DNA of 53,831 bases, taken from contig PBLJ01000008.1 in NCBI GenBank assembly GCA_002721705.1, forward strand, positions 1 to 53,831, in the 5' to 3' direction. Of this stretch, positions 1 to 8,352 are shown one piece after another (within the stretch, counting starts at the first letter, position 1; every line of letters begins with the position of its first letter). Both the position numbers and the translations under genes were made by a program. The notes under the pieces are model-generated. The model worked only from the letters and a program-made list of their open reading frames with translations, searched no databases and was not told the origin of the DNA. The DNA comes from Opitutia bacterium (GTDB lineage: Bacteria > Verrucomicrobiota > Verrucomicrobiia > Opitutales > Seribacteraceae).

Positions 1-427
1 CCCCTAGTTTAGCGACCCCCTGCTGCATGTGATCCAGCAAACGCCCTGGCGTAGCCACAATGATGTCCACGCCGGATTTCAATGCGTCCACCTGTTTGCC
101 ATAGCCGACGCCCCCATAAATCACCGCGACCGTGAGATCTGTAAAACGCGCGTAATCGCGGATTGCCGTCTCAACCTGACTAGCCAACTCGCGGGTTGGC
201 TCAAGGATTAAAACTCTCGTCTTGCCGTGTTTCTTACCGATTTGAGAAAGAATAGGCAGAGCAAATGCGCCCGTTTTACCAGTGCCCGTCTGCGCACTCC
301 CAATAACATCCCTTCCTTCCAGCAATAACGGAATAGCCCGCAGCTGGATGGGCGAAGGATCCGTCCAGCCCATGGCACGGACGCCTTCAAGTATCGGTTT
401 GGCCAAGCCTAGTTTGCTAAATGGCAT
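1..427 (-). CDS. DEAD-box RNA helicase, RhlE-like (N-terminal part only)
   Basis: ATP-dependent RNA helicase of the DEAD-box family, which remodels RNA in the cytoplasm. About 142 N-terminal residues are present and the rest lies beyond the left edge. Reading on the minus strand, the protein starts MPFSKLGLAKPILEGV. The Q-motif region follows (GWTDPSPIQLRAIPLLLEG), then Walker A as SAQTGTGKTGAF, motif Ia as PTRELASQV and motif Ib as ATPGRLLDHM. The DEAD box itself would be just outside the window. The RhlE-type assignment rests on this motif spelling and is tentative; the family assignment is secure. The ATG at 427 is preceded by a promoter-like pair and no Shine-Dalgarno, so a very short leader is likely. 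Confidence 0.9.
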   Translation of the reverse strand, partial: MPFSKLGLAKPILEGVRAMGWTDPSPIQLRAIPLLLEGRDVIGSAQTGTGKTGAFALPILSQIGKKHGKTRVLILEPTRELASQVETAIRDYARFTDLTVAVIYGGVGYGKQVDALKSGVDIIVATPGRLLDHMQQGVAKLG

Positions 428-438
428 AAAGGAGCGAG

Positions 439-467
439 AATAAAGCAGAGGCCGGCGGGGGGGGCAA
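439..467 (-). promoter_or_regulatory. Promoter of the DEAD-box helicase
   Basis: On the minus strand, TTGCCC, 17 bases, TTTATT. The -10 box ends 11 bases before the ATG, predicting a leader of about 5 bases. It is one of a series of similarly placed promoters in this window. Confidence 0.5.
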
Positions 468-479
468 TCTATTTCGTCA

Positions 480-508
480 TTGAGCCGCGCGCCCGAGTGG
501 CGTAGGTT
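480..508 (+). promoter_or_regulatory. Promoter of tRNA-Pro(UGG)
   Basis: TTGAGC, 17 bases, TAGGTT. The -10 box ends 7 bases before the first base of the tRNA, so transcription would start at the mature 5' end or one base before it. Confidence 0.6.
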
Positions 509-515
509 GAACGCA

Positions 516-593
516 CGGAGCGTAGCACAGCCTGGTTAGTGCGCCTGCTTTGGGAGCAGGAGGTCGTGAGTTCGAATCTCACCGCTCCGACCA
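516..593 (+). tRNA. tRNA-Pro, anticodon UGG, CCA encoded
   Basis: The acceptor stem CGGAGCG (516-522) pairs with CGCTCCG (583-589), followed by discriminator A and an encoded CCA (591-593). The anticodon stem CCTGC/GCAGG encloses loop TTTGGGA, so the anticodon is TGG (proline). The T-arm contains GTTCGAATC. It resembles tRNA-Pro(CGG) near 47.9 kb, which shares the D-arm and T-arm. Confidence 0.95.
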
Positions 594-615
594 TTCACCC
601 TCACACCACACTACC

Positions 616-1653
616 ATGAACGCGCTGCCGGAATTGATTGCCGATGAGGCGCAACTGGACGCCACTCTGACTCAGCCTTCCGAGGCACTGCGGGCGTTCA
701 TTCCGGAACTGAACAGTCCATTGGTCATCCTTGGCGCCGGCGGCAAGATGGGCCCCACGCTCGCCGTGCTGGCCAAGCACGCGGCGGATTTGGCGGGGCA
801 TGCTCTGGAGGTCATCGCCGTCAGTCGTTATTCCAACGAGACCACCCGGCAGTGGCTGGAAAACAACGGGGTACAAACCCGCACGGCCGATCTACTTGAT
901 CGTGACCAATGGGCAGACCTGCCCAACAGCGAAAACGTCATTTTCCTCGTGGGCCAAAAATTCGGCACCGAAGCCAACCCGAGCCTCACCTGGGCCATGA
1001 ACACGCTCGTCCCCACGCACGCCGCCGAGCGCTATCACTCCGCCCGCATAGTGGCCCTTTCCACCGGTTGCGTATATCCGCTCGTCCCCGTGGACAGCGG
1101 CGGGGCCACTGAAGACAGCACGCTCAATCCACCCGGCGAATACGCCGCCGCCTGCCTCGCCCGTGAACGGCTATTCACTTTTCACGCCACGCAAAACCAA
1201 ACTGCACTCACGCTGGTGCGCCTCAATTACGCCATCGATCTTCGGTACGGCGTGCTGCATGACATCGCGCAAAAAATCCATCACGGCCAACCGATCGACC
1301 TCGCCATGGGGCATTTCAACTGCATTTGGCAGGGTGAAGCCAATGAACGGATCCTCCGCAGCCTCAGCCTGTGCGACAATCCACCACGCTTGCTCAACCT
1401 TACCGCGCCGGAAATTCTGTCTGTCCGCGAGGTCGCCACGAGGCTCGGTGAACTGATAAAACGCGAGGCACAATTTTCCGGCACCGAAGCTGACACCGCC
1501 TGGCTCAGCAACCCCGCTCAATCCATAGCCGCCTTCGGCCCCTTGACCGTGGAACTGGAAACCTTGCTGCGCTGGACCGCCCATTGGACCGACTCCGAAG
1601 GCCGCAGCCTCGGCAAGCCCACGCACTTCGAGGTGCGCGACGGGAAATATTGA
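616..1653 (+). CDS. NAD-dependent epimerase/dehydratase (extended SDR) family protein
   Basis: Protein of 345 residues with an extended-SDR Rossmann fold; the substrate cannot be told. The dinucleotide motif GAGGKMG lies at residues 40-46 after strand SPLVIL. A later segment ALSTGCVYP matches the SDR Ser/Thr strand. The catalytic YxxxK position reads Y-A-A-A-C at residues 176-180, so tyrosine is present but lysine is replaced by cysteine. Either catalysis has changed or the protein binds nucleotide without classical SDR chemistry. The start is the ATG at 616; the frame continues upstream into the tRNA, which rules out longer starts. It ends 31 bases before ispF, whose promoter overlaps this stop codon. 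Confidence 0.8.
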   Translation: MNALPELIADEAQLDATLTQPSEALRAFIPELNSPLVILGAGGKMGPTLAVLAKHAADLAGHALEVIAVSRYSNETTRQWLENNGVQTRTADLLDRDQWADLPNSENVIFLVGQKFGTEANPSLTWAMNTLVPTHAAERYHSARIVALSTGCVYPLVPVDSGGATEDSTLNPPGEYAAACLARERLFTFHATQNQTALTLVRLNYAIDLRYGVLHDIAQKIHHGQPIDLAMGHFNCIWQGEANERILRSLSLCDNPPRLLNLTAPEILSVREVATRLGELIKREAQFSGTEADTAWLSNPAQSIAAFGPLTVELETLLRWTAHWTDSEGRSLGKPTHFEVRDGKY

Positions 1654-1678
1654 GCCGCGCCCGCCCCTCCTCTACACT
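1650..1678 (+). promoter_or_regulatory. Promoter of ispF
   Basis: TTGAGC, 17 bases, TACACT, then exactly 6 bases to the GTG start, so the G of GTG would be +1. The -35 box overlaps the stop codon of the upstream gene. Confidence 0.55.
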
Positions 1679-1684
1679 GCCGCC

Positions 1685-2176
1685 GTGAATCGCGCAGTCA
1701 ATCGGGTTGGACTCGGCTACGATGTCCATCAACTCAAGGCCGGACGGCCGCTCATCCTCGGCGGCGTGGAGATCCCGCATGACACCGGCCTCGACGGCCA
1801 TTCCGATGCCGACGTGTTGATGCACGCCATTTGCGACGCCGTACTCGGCGCCCTCGGCGAGGGCGATATCGGCTCCTTTTTTCCGCCCAGCGATCCCCAA
1901 TGGAAAAATGCGCCCAGCAAAATCTTTCTGGAAGAAGCCGCCCGCCAAATTGAATCGCGCGGCGGCCGCCTCATCAACGTCGATGCCATGCTTATTGCCG
2001 AAGCCCCCAAGATTGCGCCGCATGTTGACGCCATGAAAGCAAACATCGCCGCTGCCCTTGACGTGCCGGCCACCACCATCGGCATCAAGGCCACCACCAA
2101 TGAAACCATGGGCTTTGTCGGCCGCGGCGAAGGCATGGCCGCGCACGCCGTGGCCAGCGTTGAATTGCCTGACTGA
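1685..2176 (+). CDS. ispF: 2-C-methyl-D-erythritol 2,4-cyclodiphosphate synthase
   Basis: Cyclises 4-diphosphocytidyl-methylerythritol 2-phosphate to the 2,4-cyclodiphosphate in the MEP pathway of isoprenoid synthesis, in the cytoplasm. The 163-residue length is typical. The N-terminal motif VGLGYDVHQL carries zinc ligands D13 and H15, GHSDADVLMHAICDA supplies the next zinc and metal residues, and KATTNETMGFVGRGEG is the C-terminal signature. The start is a GTG. The product feeds the isoprenoid pool used by the squalene/hopanoid genes near 35-38 kb. Only one base separates its stop from the next small gene. Confidence 0.96.
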   Translation: MNRAVNRVGLGYDVHQLKAGRPLILGGVEIPHDTGLDGHSDADVLMHAICDAVLGALGEGDIGSFFPPSDPQWKNAPSKIFLEEAARQIESRGGRLINVDAMLIAEAPKIAPHVDAMKANIAAALDVPATTIGIKATTNETMGFVGRGEGMAAHAVASVELPD

Positions 2177-2177
2177 C

Positions 2178-2450
2178 GTGGCGAGCAAAGGAGACATTGG
2201 CTGGAAGCGGCGAGACGAATATGGCGAGCGCATCCAGGTCAAGGCCAAGAAGGTTGGCGACCGCTGGCTATTCCGCGTCAGGTCCAAGCGTTTCGATGAA
2301 TGGGAGGATCATCCCTCGCCCCCGCTGGAGGATTGGCTGGAACTGCTCGACTGCGTTCGCCGCCGTATCCAGCGCAATCTGATCCCAGAGATTGAGGAGC
2401 AACTCCTCCTGAAATTTATCCGCGAACAGTTCCCTGGGGAGCATCCTTGA
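2178..2450 (+). CDS. Small charged conserved-looking protein, function unknown
   Basis: Protein of 90 residues, from a GTG one base after the ispF stop, ending in a TGA that overlaps the TTG start of the next gene. The packing suggests real translation within an operon. It is rich in Arg, Glu, Trp and Lys. An early stretch with KVGDRWLFRVRSKRFDEWED looks like a small beta sheet, and the rest (LLDCVRRRIQRNLIPEI and on) looks helical. No signal peptide or membrane segment is seen and no family is recognised. The start could also lie further upstream inside ispF, but the GTG at 2178 fits the spacing best. Confidence 0.65.
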   Translation: MASKGDIGWKRRDEYGERIQVKAKKVGDRWLFRVRSKRFDEWEDHPSPPLEDWLELLDCVRRRIQRNLIPEIEEQLLLKFIREQFPGEHP

Positions 2451-3199
2451 GACATTCACCCGCCATCCTTGTTTCAACGAGCAACGAACAACGCGGCGCG
2501 GAGTTCCGCGATTTCTCCACCAGCCTTTCCCACCACTACACCGAAGCCGTCACCGATGCAGGAGGCGTGCCGCTGCTGGCCCCCGTAGTGACCAACAAGA
2601 AACTGGTTGCCGAGATGGTCAAGCGATCCGACGGAGTGATGCTCACCGGCGGCGACGACCTGCAACCGGACCTGTACAATCCCGCCCTGCCCAAGGTCCT
2701 CAAGATAAAGGCAACAGGAGTCGATCCGCAGCGGGACTTGTTTGAATTCCTCCTAATTGAACAGACGCTCGAACAACGTAAGCCCCTGCTGGCCATCTGC
2801 CGCGGGCCGCAGGTGTTAAACGCAGCCTTGGGCGGCGGGCTCGTGACGGACATTCCCAGCGAATGTCCGGGCGCCTTGAACCATCAACGCAAGCCCGATG
2901 CCCACAAGCTCGTCCACACCGCCCAAATAGCAGAACGCTCTCTCATGCGGCGTATTTTCAAGAATTCAACCCTCCGCATCAACAGCGCCCATCATCAGGC
3001 CGTTGGCGAGCTGGCCCCTATGCTTCGGGCAACGGCGTGGACTAGGGATCACATTCCCGAGGCAATCGAGTTAACTCCGGAAGAAGCCCAGAACGCACCT
3101 TTCTTGCTGGGCATTCAGTTCCACCCGGAGCGTCTTTATAAAAAACATCCGGAATTCCTGAGGATTTTCACCACCTTCACGCGATCCTGCCGCCACTAA
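2447..3199 (+). CDS. Class I glutamine amidotransferase-like (peptidase C26) family protein
   Basis: Protein of 250 residues of the gamma-glutamyl-GABA hydrolase (PuuD-like) group, which cleaves gamma-glutamyl amide bonds. The nucleophile elbow reads LLAICRGPQVLNAALGG, with the catalytic cysteine in ICRG. The His-Glu pair is in IQFHPER near the C-terminus. MLTGGDDLQPDLYN is the family oxyanion-side motif. The start is TTG at 2447, overlapping the previous stop, so translation is probably coupled. Its TAA overlaps the stop of the convergent M81 gene within the bases CTAA. The true substrate is unknown; polyamine or peptide gamma-glutamyl compounds are likely. Confidence 0.85.
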   Translation: MRHSPAILVSTSNEQRGAEFRDFSTSLSHHYTEAVTDAGGVPLLAPVVTNKKLVAEMVKRSDGVMLTGGDDLQPDLYNPALPKVLKIKATGVDPQRDLFEFLLIEQTLEQRKPLLAICRGPQVLNAALGGGLVTDIPSECPGALNHQRKPDAHKLVHTAQIAERSLMRRIFKNSTLRINSAHHQAVGELAPMLRATAWTRDHIPEAIELTPEEAQNAPFLLGIQFHPERLYKKHPEFLRIFTTFTRSCRH

Positions 3200-4644
3200 A
3201 GAGGCCACATGCCCGGGCGAAGATTTTGGTAGGGAAACTGGCTCAAGTCACTGCCGCAGGGACCGGGTGTGTCGACGGAAAAACTGCGTGCTGTGATGGG
3301 ATCATACGCCCGCCGATGTGCAACAGCCGCCTTGACGACAATGACTTTCAGGCTTGCGGGATCAATGCCCTGACTTCTCCACTGGCCGAGGTCAAATGGA
3401 GCAGTCTTAAAAGTGGTCAACAGAACCAGCACGCCTTGGTGTCTCACCACCGCGCAAGGCCCCATCTCGGCATGACTGCCAAGCATCGAAGCTAAGTGGC
3501 TCTGTTTGTCTTCCAGCTCAAATCGACCATCACTGCGTGAAACCAACTCCACTTCCAAGGAAATCGGCCCAGGATCCATCACGCTACCCTTTCCGCCGAT
3601 GGATAACTTTGCCTTCTGGCCAATCGCAACACTGCCCAGCGCAGTCACAGCTTGCGGATCATTGATGCAGATCGCAGCGTCCTCAATGGAATGGTCGACC
3701 AAGGCCCGAAGGCAGCATGTGCAGTCACCCGGCGCACCGCCACCAATGTTGTCGGCCGGCTCAACCAAGACCGTCAAGCCGCCCGCCCTTTCCCGCAAGT
3801 GGGGCATCACCGCGTCGAGAGATTCTTCATGTCCACGGGCGTCCTCCTTCAAGTCATCGGCAAGTCGTTCCAGTCTATCAAAGCACAACTCCGCCATCTC
3901 GCTTGATCCGGATGTGACCACCTGAAAACTGAGCCCCGTGTCCGGCGTATCAGCGAAGGCAAAGCCAGCCGCAATGTTCACCGCCCACACCTCAGAACTC
4001 TCCATTTCACGGGCGGCAGCCTCAAGAGCCCGCATTGGATTTTCACTGGTAGAGGTGCCAATCGGTGGAAGCAGTATTTTCGCCTGATGCAGGTGCATGC
4101 GTGGGCGGGTGGTGTGGAAACAATTTCCCAGCAACCTTCCTGCCCGAATGGCCGCTTCGCGCGCGTCCGTGTGTGGGTTTTCACGATAAGCGACGATGCA
4201 TTCAGCATATCCTGCCATGGCCGCCGAAAAATTCGCATGCAAATCGCATACACCGAATACCGGAACCTGATTCCCCACAAGATTCCTGACTCTATACAAA
4301 AGTTCCCCTTCCACATCTGGGAATGAATGCGAAACCATGGCACCATGCAGGACGAGATACACCGCATCGCAATCGCCCTTCCACGCTGTTTCAAAGTCCA
4401 CCCACCAAGCTTCAACCACCTCATCTTCAACCATCCCGCTGGGAACACACCGATAATCCGCGGCAGGAACAACATCCCACCCTTGTTTCTCAGCGAATTC
4501 CAATATCCCGCCCAGCGGCGAGGGGTCGCCAGCACAATCCATAAGCACTCGACCGCGCTTCACCTGAAAGTCCGCCAGCGATGACACCTCTTCCACGAAA
4601 GTGTGAGTCTCGTGAAACAACCCAGCCACCAAAATTCGTTTCAC
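3196..4644 (-). CDS. M81 family metallopeptidase (MlrC/microcystinase-C-like)
   Basis: Protein of 482 residues of the M81 family, zinc enzymes related to MlrC that degrade short or linearised peptides. The N-terminus RILVAGLFHETHTF is typical. VLHGAMVSHSFPDVEGELL, CDLHANFS (Asp and His ligands) and YRENPHTD (His ligand) mark the zinc site. The C-terminal half carries VEPADNIGGGAPGD, another family signature. No signal peptide is seen, so it is probably cytoplasmic. The start is GTG. It lies 31 bases after an RraA-like gene on the same strand and probably belongs to the same transcript. The physiological substrate cannot be inferred. Confidence 0.88.
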   Translation of the reverse strand: MKRILVAGLFHETHTFVEEVSSLADFQVKRGRVLMDCAGDPSPLGGILEFAEKQGWDVVPAADYRCVPSGMVEDEVVEAWWVDFETAWKGDCDAVYLVLHGAMVSHSFPDVEGELLYRVRNLVGNQVPVFGVCDLHANFSAAMAGYAECIVAYRENPHTDAREAAIRAGRLLGNCFHTTRPRMHLHQAKILLPPIGTSTSENPMRALEAAAREMESSEVWAVNIAAGFAFADTPDTGLSFQVVTSGSSEMAELCFDRLERLADDLKEDARGHEESLDAVMPHLRERAGGLTVLVEPADNIGGGAPGDCTCCLRALVDHSIEDAAICINDPQAVTALGSVAIGQKAKLSIGGKGSVMDPGPISLEVELVSRSDGRFELEDKQSHLASMLGSHAEMGPCAVVRHQGVLVLLTTFKTAPFDLGQWRSQGIDPASLKVIVVKAAVAHRRAYDPITARSFSVDTPGPCGSDLSQFPYQNLRPGMWPL

Positions 4645-4675
4645 CGTTTCTCAATACGGGGACTCTGCCCGCATT

Positions 4676-5323
4676 TCACAGGATTCCATGCTTGGCAAAC
4701 GCTTCCGTGACCGGCATCCCCGCAGCCAAGTCATCACGCACCTGATTTTCGCCCTCCACTTTATTGAGCGACAACTTCAACACCTCACTCGACACGGCCC
4801 GTGGAATCACAACCACCCCATCCTCATCCCCAACAATCAAATCACCATTCGTGATTTTGACCCCATCAATTGTGATCGGCCTTCCAATTTCCGCCACATC
4901 AATGCGGCCCTTGCTATCCGCTGGCGTCCGGCCAATCCCGAAAACCGGGAAATCCATCTTGTTCAAGGCCCACATGTCCCGGCAACAGGTGCTCATCACC
5001 ACGCCACGCACGCCCTTCGCCATGCATGCCGTGGAAAGCAATTCTCCCCAAAATGCGCTCTGGCGGTTGTAGCCCGCATCGACAACCAGAACATCCCCTT
5101 CGCTCATGGAATCAATGGCGCCCATCTCCAGCTTGTAGGGTTCGGCTGGAATTTCATCCACGGCTATGGCACGCGCAGTGAACACTCGGCCGATCAGGCA
5201 CCGTGCGGGAGTCAACGCCACAATATCCGAGCCGAGGGTTTGATGCCGGTACCCGAGCCCATCCAGAACATCGGCCACTACCGCGGAATAAAGTTGCTCC
5301 AACGTGGAAATGGAGTCGTGCAT
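4676..5323 (-). CDS. RraA family protein (HMG/oxaloacetate aldolase-like)
   Basis: Member of the RraA/4-hydroxy-4-methyl-2-oxoglutarate aldolase fold. Such proteins are class II aldolases or oxaloacetate decarboxylases, and a few regulate RNase E. GDVLVVDAGYNRQSAFWGEL is the phosphate/pyruvate loop. The catalytic Arg-Asp pair lies in STCCRDM, where most relatives have DGxxRD. GDEDGVVVIPRAV is the C-terminal signature. The ATG at 5323 gives 215 residues; an in-frame GTG at 5350 would add nine. It sits between argS and the M81 peptidase, and nothing in the context fixes the substrate. Confidence 0.85.
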   Translation of the reverse strand: MHDSISTLEQLYSAVVADVLDGLGYRHQTLGSDIVALTPARCLIGRVFTARAIAVDEIPAEPYKLEMGAIDSMSEGDVLVVDAGYNRQSAFWGELLSTACMAKGVRGVVMSTCCRDMWALNKMDFPVFGIGRTPADSKGRIDVAEIGRPITIDGVKITNGDLIVGDEDGVVVIPRAVSSEVLKLSLNKVEGENQVRDDLAAGMPVTEAFAKHGIL

Positions 5324-5374
5324 CAGGCGACCAGTGTGCTCCGGCGACACATCCCAGTCGAGGCCAGACTGGTG

Positions 5375-7072
5375 CTACATCTTGTCCGTGACCTCGATGC
5401 CCAACACGCCCAGCCCTTCCTTCAATACCCTTGCCGCGAGATCGCACAAGGTCAGCCGAGATGTCTGCGCATCACCGGATTGAAGAACAGGACAAGCTTC
5501 ATAAAAACGGGCGTAGTGTCCCGCAAGTTCATACAGGTAGGTGCAGAGATAGTTGGGGCGGTATTCGGCCGCAACCTGCTCCAAGGCTAGGCCGAAGTTT
5601 AATAGATGCTTCGCCAGCGCGAATTCCTCGGGAGTGCTCAAGGAAATTTCTCCCGCTGAAACCTCATCCATACCCGCTTTGCGGAAAATACTCCGAATGC
5701 GGGTATAGGCGTACTGCAGATAAGGCGCCGTGTTGCCCTGCAACGCAAGCATCCTGTCCCAGTCAAAGATGTAATCGCTCTGGCGATTGTTTGATAGGTC
5801 GGCGTACTTGAGTGCTCCCAGACCCACAATGCGTGCGATCTCCCGCCGGGCCGCCCCATCCAAGTCCGGGTTTTTCTCGGTCACAACTGTAAACGCCCGT
5901 TCCTCGGCCTCGTCAAGCAGCGCGGCCAGCTTAACCACCTCGCCACTCCTTGTTTTAAACGGCTTTCGGTCGGGTCCCAAGATGGAACCGAACCAGACAT
6001 GTTCCAAACTCGCTGAAACTTCGGGACGCCAACGGCGGTGAATGGCGAAGAGTTGCTGGAAGTGCAGCTGCTGCCGTCCATCCGTCACGTAAAGAATTTC
6101 ATCCGGCAACCATTCACGTTGCCGATGTTGCAGGGTGGCCAAGTCTGTGGTGGTGTAGTTTGCAGCCCCATCGCTTTTACGCACGATGGCGGGCTGTCCC
6201 TTGAGTGGCGAATCATCCGGAAACTCCACGATCATCGCTCCTTCACTTTCCACGGCGATTTTGTTTTTCCGCAAATCCTCCACTACGCCAGCCAACTCAT
6301 CATTGTAGAAACTTTCCCCCAACGTGTAGTCAAAACCCACGCCAAGGCGGCCATAAACCATATCAAACTGCTGTTGCGAAAGATCGATCATTTGCTGCCA
6401 CAGGCTGAGATTTTCACTATCCCCTGACTGAAGCTTGAGTAGTTCGGCCCGCGCGGCGTCGCGCAACGATTCATCGCTATTGATAGCCTTGTAGATGCGC
6501 TCCATCTCAGCAATCGGATCCGCCTCCAAGGCCTCCTCATCCAGGATCGTTTTCCAGCCAAGCAGAAGCATGCCAAACTGGGTTCCCCAGTCGCCAATGT
6601 GGTTGTCCGTAACAACACGATGGCCCAACAGGCGCAGAATCCTCGCCAACGAATCTCCCAAAATGGTGGACCGGATATGCCCCACATGCATCGGCTTGGC
6701 GACATTGGGCGAACTGAAATCAATGACAATCGTCCGTGACGGAATCGCAGGCTCAAAAAAAAGCTGGTCACTGGATGCCGCCTCTTTCAACACCCCGCTG
6801 ACCGCCTCCGGTTCCAAATGAAAATTCAGGAATCCGGGCCCGGCGATTTCCACCTTGGAACACCATTCGGAAACATCCAGGCGCGCCACCACTGCGCCGG
6901 CCAACTCCCGGGGATTCATCCTGCGCTGCTTGGCCAAAGCCATTAACGCGTTACTCTGGTAATCACCGAATTTAGGATCACACGGTCGCACCAAAACGCG
7001 CGAAGTATCGGCGTCAGGCAACTCCGCGGCGACCGCGACTTGCAAGGCGTTTTGGATGGAACGATGGATCAC
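5375..7072 (-). CDS. argS: Arginyl-tRNA synthetase
   Basis: Charges tRNA-Arg with arginine using ATP, in the cytoplasm. It has 565 residues, a normal length. The N-terminal additional domain (FGDYQSNALMALAK) is followed by the class I catalytic domain. VDFSSPNVAKPMHVGHIRST contains the HVGH form of the HIGH signature, and NHIGDWGTQFGML follows. The C-terminal anticodon-binding domain includes LQYAYTRIRSIFRKAG, as expected for ArgS. The start is GTG at 7072, nine bases after the PTS IIA-like stop, so the two genes are likely cotranscribed. Confidence 0.97.
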   Translation of the reverse strand: MIHRSIQNALQVAVAAELPDADTSRVLVRPCDPKFGDYQSNALMALAKQRRMNPRELAGAVVARLDVSEWCSKVEIAGPGFLNFHLEPEAVSGVLKEAASSDQLFFEPAIPSRTIVIDFSSPNVAKPMHVGHIRSTILGDSLARILRLLGHRVVTDNHIGDWGTQFGMLLLGWKTILDEEALEADPIAEMERIYKAINSDESLRDAARAELLKLQSGDSENLSLWQQMIDLSQQQFDMVYGRLGVGFDYTLGESFYNDELAGVVEDLRKNKIAVESEGAMIVEFPDDSPLKGQPAIVRKSDGAANYTTTDLATLQHRQREWLPDEILYVTDGRQQLHFQQLFAIHRRWRPEVSASLEHVWFGSILGPDRKPFKTRSGEVVKLAALLDEAEERAFTVVTEKNPDLDGAARREIARIVGLGALKYADLSNNRQSDYIFDWDRMLALQGNTAPYLQYAYTRIRSIFRKAGMDEVSAGEISLSTPEEFALAKHLLNFGLALEQVAAEYRPNYLCTYLYELAGHYARFYEACPVLQSGDAQTSRLTLCDLAARVLKEGLGVLGIEVTDKM

Positions 7073-7081
7073 GGGCCCGGC

Positions 7082-7543
7082 CTAATGGTTGGCTTGGCGA
7101 ATGATCTCCAGCATCGCCCCGGCATCCGGCGCACCTTCGAGCGCTTGGCGAAATTCCCGGTTGTGCATGCGCTTGGCGATGTTGGCCAGCGTGCTAAGAT
7201 GCTTTTGAAATTGGCCCTTGGGCACGAGAAAGAGGACCACCAGCGTCACGGGCTGGTTATCCAGTGCATCGAAATTGATCCCTTCGGAGGAGCGGCCCAG
7301 CGCTCCCACTTCCATGTCGATCAAATCCGTCGACGCGTGGGGAATTCCAATGCCAAAGCCGATGCCCGTGCTCATGGACTTCTCCCGCCGTTTCACTTCC
7401 TCGATGATCGCATTGCGGTCGGTGGCGGGCAAAGCGCCGCCATCCACCAGTTTGTCGATCAATTCATCGATCGCTTCCCAGCGGTCGGAAGCTTTCAATT
7501 CCGGGATAATCCGGTCCTCCTGAATGATTTCGCTCAGCGTCAT
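7082..7543 (-). CDS. PTS EIIA type-2 (PtsN/fructose-like) domain protein
   Basis: Single-domain EIIA protein of 153 residues. In this family a conserved histidine accepts phosphate from HPr; stand-alone forms often regulate rather than transport. The active-site segment is GIGFGIGIPHAST, with the phosphorylated His in IPHA. LVVLFLVPKGQFQKHLSTLANIAKRM matches the family beta-alpha segment. No EIIB or EIIC transport domain is present in the window, which favours a regulatory PtsN-like role. It is just upstream of argS. A promoter-like pair ends 18 bases before its ATG. Confidence 0.88.
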   Translation of the reverse strand: MTLSEIIQEDRIIPELKASDRWEAIDELIDKLVDGGALPATDRNAIIEEVKRREKSMSTGIGFGIGIPHASTDLIDMEVGALGRSSEGINFDALDNQPVTLVVLFLVPKGQFQKHLSTLANIAKRMHNREFRQALEGAPDAGAMLEIIRQANH

Positions 7544-7561
7544 GTTGGCAAAAGCCGCGCC

Positions 7562-7590
7562 ATTACGCGCGGAAAGGCGGGGTTATTCAA
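7562..7590 (-). promoter_or_regulatory. Possible promoter of the PTS IIA-like gene
   Basis: On the minus strand, TTGAAT, 17 bases, CGTAAT, ending 18 bases before the ATG. It overlaps a GC-rich inverted repeat (7555-7572) that could alternatively be a weak terminator for the upstream gene. Confidence 0.35.
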
Positions 7591-8303
7591 GGACGAATCA
7601 CGGGTGACAATCGCCCCCATGCCCATTGACCCATCTCCGAAAGGCTCGCCCCCCACCAGCCAAAGGCGTCCGCCAACGCCACGCTTCCCGTAAGCAGCGG
7701 AACGGCAATGAGCAAAACCAGCACATTTCCAAGGAAGATGATGGCAGCGGAAAACAGCCGGCCCTGGGAGGTGATGTCGGGTTGCCGTGTCTGGAGCACG
7801 TGCCAAGTAAGTGTGACGTGAAATGCATAAGCCGCCCCCAGCAAGGTGTGAAATGCCGCCATCGGCAGTGCTCCGCCCCAACCCCATAGTCGATTGCCCA
7901 GCACAAAGATCCCCGCAATCCCCAAGGCATAGAGGGGAAAAAAATAAGGCGCAAGGGTGATGAGAAAATTATCCTTGGTGACCAGCACATGACCACCGTT
8001 GGAAGAGATCTTCATGCCCTTGACTCGCCCACCGCACAGCCAAGTCCATATCGCATGAGTGAACTCGTGCCCAAAGACATAAACCCACATGGGCTTGGGT
8101 AGCAGCGTGTAAATCGTCAACCAACTCACCGCACCCGTCAGCAGCGGTACCCACGCAGTGTCCGTGCCACCCGCCATGCGCAGTGTTTTATACAAAGCCA
8201 TGCCTCCGCTAACGCAAACCGGCACCAATAGCACGGCGAAGACAAGTTTCCAAACCTTGGGCCTCCCTGGCACACGGCGAGTCAAACAGAAATCCACCGT
8301 CAT
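7587..8303 (-). CDS. Membrane zinc metallopeptidase-like protein (HExxH, M50-like)
   Basis: Integral membrane protein of 238 residues with about five or six hydrophobic segments. The motif GHEFTHAIW at residues 78-86 is an HExxH zinc site (H79, E80, H83). It sits at a membrane segment, as in site-2-protease-like enzymes. A second polar-hydrophobic segment, LITLAPYFFPLYALG, may supply the third ligand region. The substrate is unknown. I chose the ATG at 8303; the frame is open further upstream, but there it runs antisense to pyrE. This ATG overlaps an opposing ATG on the plus strand (8302-8304). Confidence 0.75.
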   Translation of the reverse strand: MTVDFCLTRRVPGRPKVWKLVFAVLLVPVCVSGGMALYKTLRMAGGTDTAWVPLLTGAVSWLTIYTLLPKPMWVYVFGHEFTHAIWTWLCGGRVKGMKISSNGGHVLVTKDNFLITLAPYFFPLYALGIAGIFVLGNRLWGWGGALPMAAFHTLLGAAYAFHVTLTWHVLQTRQPDITSQGRLFSAAIIFLGNVLVLLIAVPLLTGSVALADAFGWWGASLSEMGQWAWGRLSPVIRP

Positions 8304-8352
8304 GGCGAGATTTGAATGGAAACGTTTGGCGACGGGCTCTAACGTCGCGCCA

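Noticed and set aside
4688-5590. Plus-strand open frame (300 codons) opposite the RraA-like gene and argS
   Set aside because: Antisense to two conserved genes; composition and motifs do not resemble a protein family.
7550-7572. Hairpin CCGCGC-6-GCGCGG with TTTT on the minus strand as a terminator
   Set aside because: The T-run is only four bases and the hairpin overlaps a promoter-like pair (7562-7590) for the PTS IIA-like gene; I kept the promoter at low confidence.
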